DNA of 64,000 bases, taken from Euleptes europaea. Lineage: Eukaryota; Chordata; Lepidosauria; Squamata; Sphaerodactylidae. Positions 32,334 to 43,488 of this stretch are shown here, piece after piece. Numbering within the stretch: the first letter of the stretch is position 1; each line of letters begins with the position of its first letter. Location of the stretch: contig NC_079325.1 in the NCBI RefSeq assembly GCF_029931775.1, positions 39,286,673-39,350,672 of the forward strand, read 5' to 3'. The position numbers were made by a program, and so were the translations under genes. The notes under the pieces are model-generated. The model ran no database searches. It was given only the letters and a program-made list of their open reading frames with translations, and was not told the origin of the DNA.

Positions 32334-33202
32334 GTGTCCCGAATGGCAAGTCTAGCACGGTTCCCTCCCGACAGCATGGAGCCGTTCCCCGAGCATTGTG
32401 TCTTCCCAGTTTGCTTAACATGTATTGAGCCTGGATCGGGTGGGTGGGATGGATGGATGCTGCCACCACCCTCCCTGCTCTCCCGCCATTCCAGGGAGTT
32501 GTGCACGCTGCTCTGTATTTTTAGTCCGCTTTGCCCCAGGTCGAAATAGCATCTGACGTGAGGTGCGAACTGCGTGGCACGCTGCCCGGCCAGGGACCTT
32601 CGCTGGCCGAGGCCCAAAGAGCCCACGGCAGCTCCTGTGAACTTCCAGCTCCGGGAATGCAGCATGGGGCTGCGGGTGAGCCGAATGCGCAGTCGTGACA
32701 CTTCCTAGGCAGAGAGCGGCAGCTGCTTTGGCTCCTGGATCTCGGGACCTCCTCTGCCGGTTTCCTGCAATCCACCTGCAAGGAGACCTCATCGCGTTCA
32801 CCCACCAAAGGGTATATGTGTGTGTAGGTGGGAGGCGGCAGGGTCTCTCCCTCGCTGCTGCGTTCTGCACTTTCTTAGCACATGCTGCGTTGTATGCACC
32901 TACTGCCACCGTTGCTCAGCCGAACCAAAGGTATGGAGAAGGAGGAGTAAATCTGCAGGCGCAACAAAACAAAAAGAATGGCCAACTCTGCAGAGGGTGG
33001 TTTAGAAATGTAGATGTGGCCTTACCGGGAAGATGGACACCGTCAGAAATAAAACTCATCCTGGACAGGCGTAGGCTGCTTAAATTTGTGTTGTGACCTT
33101 TTAAAGAAATATATGAATGGATGAAAGGATGGGTTTTTTCCCCCTTTAAAAACAATAATAGGTTGGGTTTCTATAGGAATCCTACATAAATTCCAAAGGG
33201 GT
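32334..33202. other. NSMF intron 1, nothing recognised
   Basis: No exon or recognised repeat. Confidence 0.4.
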
Positions 33203-33214
33203 AGATGTGTTACA

Positions 33215-33437
33215 CCCTGACCTGGATGGCCCAGGCTAGCCTGATCTCATCAGATCTCAGAAGCTAAGCAGGGTCGGCCCTGGTTAGTATTTGGATGGGA
33301 GACCACCAAGGAATACCAGGGTTGCTGTTCAGAGGAAGGCACTGGCAAACCACCTCTGTTAGTCTCTTGCCATGAAAACCCCAAAAAGGGGTCGCCATAA
33401 GTTGGCTGCGACTTGACGGCACTTTACACACACACAC
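33215..33437 (+). repeat. 5S-Sauria SINE, young copy
   Basis: 5S head (GATCTCAGAAGCTAAGCAGG, TTAGTATTTGGATGGGAGAC) and Bov-B-like tail ending (CA)n. Perfect 12-bp target duplication AGATGTGTTACA at 33203-33214 and 33438-33449. Confidence 0.95.
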
Positions 33438-33449
33438 AGATGTGTTACA

Positions 33450-33523
33450 GTGTAGTCCTAAATAGAGTTACACCTTTCTAAGCCCAATGGACTTAGAAAC
33501 GCCTACAGTGTTTAGGACTGCAC
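33450..33523. repeat. Short palindromic repeat (GTGCAATCCTAA type)
   Basis: GTGTAGTCCTAAATAGAG mirrors TGTTTAGGACTGCAC around AAGCCCAATGGACTT. Confidence 0.6.
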
Positions 33524-33539
33524 CGTTGGTCGGATGCAG

Positions 33540-33650
33540 CCAAAAGAATAAAGAATCTTTTGGAACCTTAAAGGCTAATGAATTTGTTATGGTAGACGCT
33601 TACATGAGTCAGAGCTCACTTCGTTAAATGCATGATGTAGGAGCCCTGTT
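33540..33650 (-). repeat. Penelope-like repeat fragment, worn
   Basis: GGAACCTTAAAGGCTAATGA and GAGTCAGAGCTCACTTCG are the minus-strand tail and hammerhead-like region of the 30475 family, degenerate. Confidence 0.5.
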
Positions 33651-34025
33651 ACAGTAGGGTGTTGGACAAGATGGCCCTTGAGATGTCGTGATGCTAGGAT
33701 GCTTTTTTTTAAAAAAAAAAGCACTGAATTGTAAGATCTTATGTTGATCGCAAACAGATGTAATCTCTCCCACTGTAAGAGCAGAATCCCTAATTTGTTC
33801 GTGCAAAGCAGGTCTCTGACGGCACTGGTTTTCATCAAGCATGGGAACTTGATTGAGAACGCAGAATTCTCCTGTTTAAATGTTTAAAAATCTAGCTCCA
33901 CTGGATTCTTGCTCTTAGGCTTGAAAACGTGTGGAGGGTGCTTGGTGGAATCTCAGAGACCGCAGAGCAAATTAGACAAAATCAGCGCAGGATGAGCCAG
34001 ATTTCCAGAATCTGCAGGGCAAATA

Positions 34026-34230
34026 GGAGACCCATAGCTCAGTGGTGGAGCAAATCCTTTCCATTTAGAAAGACCCAGGTTCAAATCCCAGGCATCTTTT
34101 AGTTAAAGGCTCTTGGGTTTTAGGAAAGACCTTTCTTTCTCTGCCTGAGACCCTGGGGAGTGCTTGCCAGTGAGGGGAGAGGAGACTGAGTTAGCAGGAC
34201 TGCATAAAGGCACCTTGCAGTATCCAATGT
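34026..34230 (+). repeat. Family C SINE, old copy
   Basis: CCATAGCTCAGTGGTGGAGC, CCCAGGTTCAAATCCCAGGC and CTGCCTGAGACCCTGGGGAG in order. Confidence 0.75.
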
Positions 34231-34363
34231 TGACTTTTCGTGGTGCAGAATTTGACTTACCTTGGTGCAACATTAGGACATATTTATTTTAGTACAAGGT
34301 GTATGCTGGTTTTGACTTTGACAGCATTGTGCAAAATTGGGAAAAGTAAATGCGCACCTCTAA

Positions 34364-34678
34364 GGGAGCCAGCATGGTATAGTGGTTAAGAGTGGTGGTT
34401 TGGAGCGGTGGACTCTAATCTGGAGAACAGGGTTTGTTTTCCCACTCCACATGAGCGACGGAGGCTAATCTGGTGAACTGGATTTGTTTCCCCATTCCTC
34501 CACATGAAGTCTACTGGGTGACCTTGGGCTAGTCACAGCTCTCTTAGAACTCTTTCAGCCCCATCTACCTCACAGGGTGTCTGTTGTGGGGAGGGGAAGG
34601 GGATTGTAAGCCGGGTTGAGACTCCCTTAAGCGGTAGAGAAAGTCGGCATATAAAAACCACCTCTTTTTTTTCTTCTA
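34364..34678 (+). repeat. Family A SINE, full length
   Basis: GGGAGCCAGCATGGTATAGT to CATATAAAAACCACCTC and a T-rich tail. Confidence 0.92.
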
Positions 34679-34679
34679 A

Positions 34680-35512
34680 GCTGAGAGGAGCTGGGGAGCC
34701 CAAGGCCTGCAAAGGTGTGCTTGCATCATGAGGTAGCACATATGCAGAACCCTCTTGCTGGTAAATAGACCATACCAATTTCCCTATTTAGATGCAGGCA
34801 GTGCTGAAATTATGCAGGTGGTAGTACCATAAATGTGTGTGTCTTTCAGAAGGACCAGTAGAACGCTCAATAGAGTCCTGATCATCTTCCAAGAAACTGT
34901 TTTATCACTCTTTTATCACAGCTAACCCTACCTGCCCAAAGAAAGTAAACCGTGAGCAGGAAGGGTGTGTTTTTGATTCTCTGTGTCTTTGCCCACATTT
35001 GCCCATCCTGCGAAGCAGTCCAGTAGGGTTCTCTATGGGATGAGTGGTCATACACATGGATTTGTCCCTTGATGGCTGTAAATGAGCTGTTGCAAATCAA
35101 ATGTTACCCACAGAGTTTTCACAGAATCTCAGGCAGAGCCGTCCCAGGGGTAGGTTTGTGCGTGCGAGACATGAGAGGATGACTTGCTGGTGTGAACAGG
35201 CCAGAGACCACAGAAAAAATGTTCATGAGACGTTTGTTCACCAGCTGCCTGATGTCAAGTAATTAAAAGGTAGAGAAATCAAAAGAGAGAAGGCAGGTGT
35301 GACCCATTGCCAGTTGCGGAGCAGTCAAGTAATGTTCACGCACAGTGAACAGGACACTGTGGGTTTGAGAAATATAAGAGGTAGTCGGAACCAAGACACG
35401 AAATTTGATCTGTAAAAATCTGTTGCGGAAGCAGAATCTGGATTGAGGCTCTACCACTGGGAAAGGAGAGTTATCTATTTTCCCACTGCCCCTAGTGCAA
35501 TTCTTTTGACTG
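34680..35512. other. NSMF intron 1, nothing recognised
   Basis: No exon or repeat family recognised. Confidence 0.4.
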
Positions 35513-35513
35513 G

Positions 35514-36073
35514 GAGCCAGTGTGGTGTAGTGGTTTGGAGCGGTGGAGTCTGATCTGGAGAACCGGGTTTGATTCCCCCACTCCTCCACATCAGCGGCAG
35601 AGGCTAATTTGGGGAACTGGATTTGTTTCCCCACTCTTACACACGAAGCCAGCTGGGTGACCTTGAGCAAGTCATTCTCTCTCAGCCTCACCTACCTCAA
35701 AGGGTGTCTGTTGTGGGGAGGGGAAGGGAAGGTGATTGTAAGCTGGTTTGATTCTTCCTTAAGTGGCAGAGAAAGTCAGCATATAAAAAACAACTCTTCT
35801 TCTTCTTCTCTAATCGGGAGAACCGGGTTTGATTGCCCACTCCTCCAGATGTGCAGCGGACTCTAATCTGGTGAACCAGGTTGGTTTCCCCACTCCTCCA
35901 CATGAAGCCAGCTGAGTGACCTTGGGCTAGTCACCGCTCTGTTAGAGCTCTCTCAGCCCCATGTACCTCACAGGGTGTCTGTTGTAGGGAGGGGAAGGGG
36001 ATTGTAAACCGTTTTGATTACTCCTTAAGTGGTAGAGGAAGTTGGCATATAAAAACCAACTCTTCTTCTTCTA
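35514..36073 (+). repeat. Two family A SINEs in tandem
   Basis: The first, 35514-35810, is full length. The second, 35811-36073, starts inside the body at AATCGGGAGAACCGGGTTTG immediately after the first one's TTCTTCTTCTTC tail, so it inserted into that tail or arose by duplication. Confidence 0.9.
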
Positions 36074-36189
36074 GATTTGCTCCCTCTTCACACCAGCTAC
36101 ATTAAGGAAATAGTAAAACCACCTATACTCTGCCTGTCCTTCACCCCCCCCCCCTTAGTGGGGCTTAAAACCATGGAGGGACCCTTTCC

Positions 36190-36487
36190 TAGAAGAAGAG
36201 TTGGATTTTCTATGCCGACTTTCTCTATCACTTAAGGAAGAATCAAAGTGGCTTACAATCACCTTCCCCTCCCCACGACAGCCACCCTGGGAGGTGGGTG
36301 GGGCTAAGAGAGTGTGACTAGCTCAAGGTCACCCAGCTGGCTTCATGTGTAGGAGTGAGGAAACCAACCCAGTTCACCAGATTAGCCTCTGCCGCTCATG
36401 TGGAAGAGCGGGGCATCGAACCTGGTTCTCCAGATGAGAGTCCACCGCTCCAAACCACCGCTGTTAACCACTACACCACGCTGGCTT
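36190..36487 (-). repeat. Family A SINE
   Basis: AGAAGAAGAGTTGGATTTTC to CACTACACCACGCTGGCTTT, full-length minus-strand copy. Confidence 0.93.
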
Positions 36488-36489
36488 TC

Positions 36490-37815
36490 CTAGTGTAGCA
36501 ACAGCACAAGAGTGTTGTTGGTTGGGGGGGAGTTACTGCTTTCTTTCTACAGCAGTAGCCCTGGTCCTCATTGCTTCCCCTGTCAGTTGCTTTTTAGGGT
36601 CAAATTACTGATGGTCCCGTCATGGAATTCCAGCGTCCGAGGTAGTTGGCCCCCATGGCTGCTCCAAGGCAAAGCAGTGTTCCCTTGGACTTGAACTTTG
36701 TATATTTGTGGGGCTTGAACTGCATTTTTGAGTTGGCAGCAGAGTAGCAAGGTGTACTTCAAGTGTATGGAACGGAGTTGTTTTCAGGGATATTGACAGA
36801 GTTCAATACAGCACTGTTTCATAAATGGGTCCACAAGCGTACCCCGGGGGCAAGGGAATATTGTCTGACAATTGCAGCGGGATTAGGTGACCCTCCGCCA
36901 GAAGTGACGGGGAGCCACTTGCCTTTAGGGTGCCACCCCCCCAACAGACCATGGTGGGAGGTGGAATACCCAGGACAGCAGCCTAGGTGGCCTCTGTAGC
37001 CTGCAACCTGCACCAGGTCTCAGAAAAGGACAGAAACCTCCATGACACATACGCAGCTTGCCGCGCATGCTTTGAAAAGGTCTGGGAGGTGGTCGAGCAG
37101 GAAACGCTCTGCATCCCACCAAGGCAAGCAGGCAAAAAGAAGGGAATGAGTGAACACTTTCCTTTTCTGTTTCTAAGGGATGTCCGGTGCAGGGTGGGTG
37201 CTGGCAGAGGGAGGAGAGAAAGACTTGGGACTATGCAAAAATATTTTTAATCAGCATGTGGGTCTTGGGTTAATAAACTTGGAAATCCATTGCCGTGGAG
37301 TAATCCTGAGACAGGCAATCATTAATGCCCAGTGTCAGCTCAGTAACTGGTCCAAGGCAGCGTCTCCTCTTTTTCCCCCTGCCCCGCAGCCCGGGGCAGC
37401 TCCATCTCTCAGCGGGAAGGCAGCATTAGCTGACTGCTCAGAAGCACTTCTGGAAATCTCCGGGTTCGCTCAGTCGCTTGGTTTTCAGTCCCTGCATAGC
37501 TGATGGGAGCCCTTCCCAAGATGGTTAATTAAGTTCGGCACAGCTTTGCTTTGCCCTTGTAAACAACCAAATGGAGACGCACCGATAAATCATTTTTTGC
37601 CGAGGCAGGGAACGTTTCTGAATGCTGGGCCTTAGCTATAGGTTGCAGCTGCTTCTCAGTTGGAGCATTGGGTGCACCGAAAGGGGGGAGGGACAGAGGG
37701 CTTCCCAGGTTAATTTTGCACATACAAACAATTTGACGAGCCTTGCACGTTTACAAAAATCTGACTCTGAGACGTTTGTGTAGCCTCTGATTCAGTCAAG
37801 CCTGTATCAACTGCT
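36490..37815. promoter_or_regulatory. Repeat-poor part of NSMF intron 1
   Basis: 1.3 kb without recognised repeats in an otherwise repeat-filled intron. From about 37250 it holds GGTTAATAAAC, ATCATTAATGC and GGTTAATTAAG sites. A possible intronic control region; no direct proof. Confidence 0.25.
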
Positions 37816-37817
37816 TA

Positions 37818-38365
37818 TTACCAGCGTAGTGTGGCGGTTAGCATGTTGGACTAGGATCTGAGAGACACGGGCTTGAACACCACTCTGCCTCAAAGTTTGC
37901 TGTAACCTTGGGCCAGTCACACACACTCAGCCTAACCTAAGTACAGGGTAGAAGAAGAAGAGTTGGTTTTTGTATGCCAACTTTCTCTACCACTTAAGGA
38001 AGAATCAAACAGGCTTACAATCACCTTCCCTTCCCCTCCCCACAACACACACCCTGTGAGGTAGGTGGGGCTGAGAGAGCTCTAAGAGAGCTGTGACTAG
38101 CCCAAGGTCGCCCAGCTGGCTTCATGTGTAGGTGTGGGGAAACCAACCCGGTTCACCAGATTAGCCTCCGCTGCTCATGTGGAGGAGTAGGGAATCGAAC
38201 CCAGTTCTCCAGATTAGAGTCCACTTCTCCTAACCACCGCTCTTAACCACTACACCATGCTGGCTCTCACTGGTAGTTGTGAGGATAAAATGGAGACGAA
38301 CACCACATGCCACCCTGAGCGCCTTAAAGGAAGGGCGGCATAAAAATGGACTAAATAAATAAGTG
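37818..38365 (+). repeat. tRNA-derived SINE split by a family A SINE
   Basis: Head GCGTAGTGTGGCGGTTAGCA and GGGCTTGAACACCACTC at 37826-37945; tail TAGTTGTGAGGATAAAATGG to GGCATAAAAATGG at 38273-38365. The gap is the minus-strand SINE at 37950-38270. Confidence 0.8.
37950..38270 (-). repeat. Family A SINE, nested
   Basis: AGAAGAAGAGTTGGTTTTTG to ACTACACCATGCTGGCTCTC, minus strand, full length. Confidence 0.92.
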
Positions 38366-38619
38366 CATTAGTACATGTTTACGGAACTGTATGTATTAAT
38401 GATTGAGTTAATATTAAAGTGTTTGAACCCTTTTGGGGGAGAAGGAATTAATCAGACATCTTCAGTTATGTTTCTTTTTTTAATGTGGTTAGCTCTGCAG
38501 GGAGAGGAGTGGGAGAGAAACAGGCAAAGGGACAGAAGAGTCAGTCGTGGGTCTCAGTGCATGTAGGTTATGAGCAGTTGCTGTTTCCAGCTTTGGTGGT
38601 GGAAAGTGACGTCAAGTCA

Positions 38620-39164
38620 CACACACGCACACATAAACCTTTATTGGTATAATAATAGCATTATAGCATACATTAGCACAAGCACCATGAAGAAAATCAT
38701 ATTCTATCATAAACTGCTAAAATCAGTGCATAAATAAAATTGCTAAGTCTCTCCTTCTCGTATCACAAGTGATGCCATCCAAACCCTTTAATGTCGAATA
38801 CACTGAAACTTAGCCACAGTTCTTATCCTATACCACATTCTCTTTCTCTCTCTTATCTTTATAACAATTGCAAGAAGCCCGGCCACCTGCCCAGTGACCT
38901 CCGGAATTCTATCCATTAATAAAAATTTAGTACTCATGTCTACTGAGTTTTCTTGGGCTTGTAGATGAGGATTAATTCATTTTGAACACTGTTGAGTATG
39001 GAGTGGACAGCGCAGAAGGATATGATGGACTGAATCTGGCTCTTTAAGCCTTTTCTCGCGTGGTGTTTTCTTATATCTGCCACTAGCCATAGCGGATGGA
39101 AATGTATTCAGCCTAGCCAACATAAAGGCTCTACGATGTTGGGGGAGAACTAAATTTGAGGTGC
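38620..39164 (-). mobile_element. R4/Dong-like LINE 3' end
   Basis: Reverse strand reads STKFLLMDRIPEVTGQVAGL and LAIVIKIRERKRMW, the C-terminal pattern of the 1128 family, then a UTR ending ACCAATAAAGGTTTATG and GT repeats. Confidence 0.6.
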
Positions 39165-39368
39165 CATCAACTCACAGTCAGTTTATGGTGACCCCGTATG
39201 GTTTTCAAGGCAAGAGTAGTTTAGAGGTGGTTTGCCATTACCTGCCTCTGTTTTGGGATGCAGGAATTTCTTGGAGATCTCCTATCCTAATACTAACTAG
39301 GGCCAACTCTTCTTAGCTTTCAGGATCTTATGAGATTGGGTTAGCCTGGGCCATCCAAGTCAGGGGGG
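39165..39368 (-). repeat. 5S-Sauria SINE, diverged
   Basis: GGTGACCCCGTATGGTTTTC tail side and GATCTTATGAGATTGGGTTA 5S side, minus strand. Confidence 0.8.
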
Positions 39369-39499
39369 TTCTAGCTTTAGCCGTCTCTTGTATTCTTTAA
39401 GCTGTTAGCAGCAGTGGTTGAAAACCACTGTGACTTTATGTTTTGGTGCTTTGCATCCTTAGTTGGGAGACCACTGGATCCCTAAAGAGTCTCCAACTG

Positions 39500-39668
39500 A
39501 GGGGCCATGGTACAGTGACAGAGGTCTTAGGTTAAATCCCTGGCATCTCCATTTAAAGGATCTCAGGTAGAAGAACTAGGATGCCTGAAACCCTGAGGTA
39601 CCACTGCCATTAGGATCAGACATTGCACTGAATAGAACTGGTCTGACTCAGGATAAGGCATCTTCTGT
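39500..39668 (+). repeat. Family C SINE, old copy
   Basis: GGGGCCATGGTACAGTGACA, GGTTAAATCCCTGGCATCTC and CTGAAACCCTGAGGTACCAC order. Confidence 0.6.
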
Positions 39669-39904
39669 CCATGCTCTAAAATGGGGTGAATTGCTCCCCC
39701 CTCAGGCCATTTCAGCTCAGGAAAATGGTGCAGAGGGGAGGGAGGAACCTCTCTTCCCCCCATGTTGTGGTCCCAGGCCAAACCTGCACCCCCCCCACAG
39801 ACTTTTACAGTGCTGTTCCCATCAGCAGCTAAGTGATGTGGGGTGAGTCGGGTTCAGGGAACCTGGATTTGACTTGTTAGAAAATGTAACTGTGTAGTTT
39901 GGCC

Positions 39905-40105
39905 CTGGGGGCTGTGGTTGAATGTATGTTTTGCATGCAGGAGGTCCCTGCTTCAGTCCCCGGCATGTCCAGTTAAAGGGATCTCAGGTAGCAGCTGCTG
40001 AGAGAGGCTCTGCCAAAGTCCTTGGAAAGTGTATGGCAATCAGAGAAGATAACACTGAGCTAGTGGATCAGTGCTCTGACTCTGTATAAGGAAGGATCTT
40101 TTAAT
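39905..40105 (+). repeat. Family C SINE, old copy
   Basis: GGGGGCTGTGGTTGAATGTA, TTTGCATGCAGGAGGTCCC and TTCAGTCCCCGGCATGTCC order. Confidence 0.7.
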
Positions 40106-40195
40106 TTCCACTGTTGATTCTTGACCCCCAGTCCCTTCGTTTGGGAGTTTTGGGTCTGCCACAGCAACATGTTTGGTGATTCATGTCTCTTCACA

Positions 40196-40412
40196 TGAAC
40201 ACATGAAGCTGCCTCATACTGAATCAGAACCTTGGTCCGTCAAAGTCAGTATTGTCTACTCAGACCGGCAGCGACTTTCCAGGGTCTCAGGCAGAGGTCT
40301 TTCATATCACCTACTTGCCTAGTCCCTTTAAATGGAGATGGCGGGGATTAAACCTGGGGACCTTCTGCATGCCAAGCAGATGCTCTACCACTGAGTTACG
40401 GCTCTTCCTCAC
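40196..40412 (-). repeat. Family C SINE
   Basis: GAACACATGAAGCTGCCTC, GTCTCAGGCAGAGGTCTTTC, GCATGCCAAGCAGATGCTC and TACCACTGAGTTACGGCTC: a near full-length minus-strand copy. Confidence 0.9.
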
Positions 40413-40750
40413 CCCTGCCAGCATTTCACTTCTAGAAATTTTTTTCCTTGTGGGGTTCCACCCTTGCATGGTGAAGGGGTTGAACTTGTAAAACGCTTTG
40501 TGGAAAAGGAAGGCTTAATTGATAGAAGAGATCTGAGAAGGTAGTTCTAGGCTGAAGTGGGCACCACAGCGTGATGGCTTCAGGGAGTTGGTGGTCTTCG
40601 AACCAGCAGAAGGACTGAAGGTCACAAGCAGGGATATTAGGACAGAGATAGACTGGGGTGGAGAAGAAATCCCCCACCTTGTCAAATTGGTAGGAACCCT
40701 ATTTTGCCTTCCTCTTTGAAGCACATGGCTGGTCTCGCTTGTATCTCTGG

Positions 40751-40895
40751 CCTTTTATGCACGAGTTGTTCCCATCACAGGCACCCCCAACTACTTGTTT
40801 TAATTAGGCATATGTTTTCTGACCTTCAGAAGTCACCTCGCTGTCCTCTCTCGTTTTCCCTGCATTTTCTGGATGCTGTTTTACCCCGAGTTGAA
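40751..40895 (+). mobile_element. Single arm of the CTTTTATGCA palindromic family
   Basis: CCTTTTATGCACGAGTTGTT, TTAGGCATATGTTTTCTGAC and TTCCCTGCATTTTC follow one arm of the 28793 element. The opposite arm was not found. Confidence 0.5.
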
Positions 40896-41394
40896 AGTCT
40901 GCCTCGATCCCAAATCAAAAACCAGTACTGTTCATACTTGTCACTTCAATTTTTTCTCCCCACACTCATTCTCACTTCTCCCTCCCATGTGTGTGCTCCC
41001 TCATCCAACTCCTCCCCTCGAAGCCATTATGGAGTTCACTAGCAAGAAAATAATGCTGGAATACCATGAGGCTGCTCATTTGGTCAGTTTCACAGCGAGC
41101 GTGGGTCAGTTTCAGTTCTGGGCAGGGTGGAACAGAGTCAGCTGCCCTCCCCTTATGCGCTTCCTCTTATAGGCATGTAACCCTTTTTTCTGAGTGCGAG
41201 ACTACTGATGGAACGATGAATGTCACAAATGACTATTCAAGTGTTTTATATTCTTATGACCCTACACTGGGGGGAAAGCCGACAGGAGCTGAGAAGCATC
41301 CGGTTCGGGCAAACTCAGTGTACATGGACAAAGGGAAAATTGCTTCAGATTGCCCACATGAGAATTACTTGGACATGAAAGGGAATGGGGAAAA

Positions 41395-42768
41395 ATGATG
41401 GATAGCCACTTAAAGATGCCCAAAGGCACATGCCAGGCAAGTCGAAAGAGAGAAACAGTGTGGAGGTGTTTCTATGCTAATGCTAGAAGCCTCCAAGCAA
41501 AAATGGGGGAGTTAGAGTGCATGGTTTTAAGGGAAAACATAGATATAGTGAGCATTACAGAAACCTGGTGGAGGGGAGAGAACCAGTGGGATACAGTCAT
41601 CCCTGGTTACAAACTGTATAGAAATGATAGGGAAGGGCGTATTGGAGGGGGTGTTGCTATGTATATCAAGGAAGGCATAGTGTCTAATAAGCTAGAGACC
41701 ATAAAAAGGGCAGACTCGTCCACAGAATCCTTATGGGTAATGATTCTGGGCCCCAAAGGTGATTTAGTACTGGGGACGTTCTATCGGCCCCCTGACCAAA
41801 TGGCTCAGGGTGATCTTGCGATGGAGAATGAAATTAGGGAAGCATGTAAAGGTAATGAAGTAGTAATAATGGGAGACTTCAACTTCCCTCATATTGATTG
41901 GATAAATGTATGCTCCAGTCAAGCCAAAGAGATAACATTTTTAGGCATCCTAAATGACTATGCCCTCGAACAGTTGGTCATAGACCCAACCAGAGGGGAG
42001 GCGATCCTGGATTTAATACTCTGTGGTGCTGCCAGGGGTGTGGATGTAGTTGAGCCAGTTGGCAATAGTGATCACAATGGCATCAAATTTAATTTATATG
42101 TAAGTGGGAAAGTGACTGGGATATCTCACACAATTACCTTTGACTTTAAAAAAGGGAACCTCTCTAAAATGAGAAAACTGGTAAAGAGGAAGTTGAAAGG
42201 AACAGTTAGGAGGGTTAAATCTCTTGAAAAGGCTTGGGGGTTACTCAAGTCCACATTACTAGAGGCTCAGTTAGCTTGTATACCGCAGGTCAGGAAAGGT
42301 AGTAATAAGTCCAAGAGGTCACCACCATGGCTAACGGGTAAGGTGAAGGAAGCAATTAGAGAAAAAAAGTCTTCCTTCAGAGACTGGAAGGTTTGCCCAA
42401 ACGAGGCGAGCAGAAGCAAACACAAACTTGCACAAAGGAAATGCAAGCAGATAATTAGAGATGCAAAAAAAGATTTGGAGGGGCATATTGCTAAACACAT
42501 CAAAACAAACAATAAGAAATTCTTTAAGTATATTAGGAGTAGGAAACCAGCTAGGGAAGCGGTTGGACCATTGGATGACAATGGGAGTAAAGGAACTCTA
42601 AGGGAGGATAAAGCGATTGCTGAAAAACTAAATGGATTCTTCTCATCTGTCTTCACTGTTGAAGATACAGGGCAGATTCCTTCTCCTGAACAGAGATTTT
42701 GGAGAGGGGAAAATAAGGAACTGAGGCAAATAGTGGTAACAAGGCAGGAAGTCCTAGAACGTCTCTAG
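41395..42768 (+). CDS. CR1 endonuclease and N-terminal RT region
   Basis: An open frame of 457 codons. Apurinic-endonuclease-like motifs appear in order: YANARSLQAK (about residues 28-37), SITETWW, GGGVAMYI, IMGDFNFPHIDW, LDLILC and GNSDHNGI, all needed residues present. The frame shifts at about 42765: the next frame continues directly with LDKLQTNKSQGPDGIHPRVL. Frame identity and length fit CR1 ORF2. Confidence 0.9.
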   Translation: MMDSHLKMPKGTCQASRKRETVWRCFYANARSLQAKMGELECMVLRENIDIVSITETWWRGENQWDTVIPGYKLYRNDREGRIGGGVAMYIKEGIVSNKLETIKRADSSTESLWVMILGPKGDLVLGTFYRPPDQMAQGDLAMENEIREACKGNEVVIMGDFNFPHIDWINVCSSQAKEITFLGILNDYALEQLVIDPTRGEAILDLILCGAARGVDVVEPVGNSDHNGIKFNLYVSGKVTGISHTITFDFKKGNLSKMRKLVKRKLKGTVRRVKSLEKAWGLLKSTLLEAQLACIPQVRKGSNKSKRSPPWLTGKVKEAIREKKSSFRDWKVCPNEASRSKHKLAQRKCKQIIRDAKKDLEGHIAKHIKTNNKKFFKYIRSRKPAREAVGPLDDNGSKGTLREDKAIAEKLNGFFSSVFTVEDTGQIPSPEQRFWRGENKELRQIVVTRQEVLERL

Positions 42769-43488
42769 ACAAACTGCAAACTAACAAGTCACAGGGACCA
42801 GACGGTATTCATCCTAGAGTTCTTCAAGAACTCAAGTGGGAAATTGCTGAACTTCTAACAAAGATATGTAATATGTCCCTTTGATCAGCCTCTGTACCAG
42901 AGGACTGGAGAATGGCCAATGTAACACCCATTTATAAAAAAGGTTCCAGGGGGGACCCAGGAAATTACAGGCCAGTTAGCTTAACGTCTGTTCCGGGTAA
43001 ATTAGTGAAAAGCATTATTAAAGATAGAATTGTCAAGCATATAGAAGGGCAAGGTCTGCTGGGCAAAACCCAACATGGCTTCTGTAAGGGTAGGTCCTGT
43101 CTCACTAACCTATTAGAGTATTTTGAAAGCGTCAATAAGCATGTGGACAGGAATGAGTCTGTGGATATTATGTATTTGGATTTCCAAAAAGCTTTTGACA
43201 AAGTCCCCCACCAAAGACTGCTAAGCAAACTTCATAGTCGCGGGATAAGAGGCCAAGTCCTCTTATGGATTGAGAGCTGGCTGAAAAATAGGAAGCAGAG
43301 AGTAGGAATCAATGGTCAGTTCTCACAATGGCGGGATGTGAGCAGTGGGGTGCCTCAGGGATCTGTGTTGGGACCGGTGCTTTTCAACCTGTTCATCAAT
43401 GACCTGGAGTTGGGGTTAAACAGTGAAGTAGCCAAGTTTGCAGATAACACCAAATTATTTAGGGTGGTTAAAACAAAATTGGACTGTG
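42769..43488 (+). pseudogene. CR1 reverse transcriptase, first part, broken
   Basis: In the frame after the shift: [77 protein letters not shown] and [24 protein letters not shown] at 42882-42884 interrupts the frame. The catalytic box reads FADNTK: the second Asp is AAC (43446-43448), so this copy could not make an active enzyme even if translated. Confidence 0.88.

Noticed and set aside
34364-36487. CRISPR-like array of repeats
   Set aside because: The repeated units are 300-bp SINEs in both orientations in a vertebrate intron; there are no short regular repeats with spacers.
42267-42656. 129-codon minus-strand ORF
   Set aside because: Shadow of the CR1 endonuclease frame.
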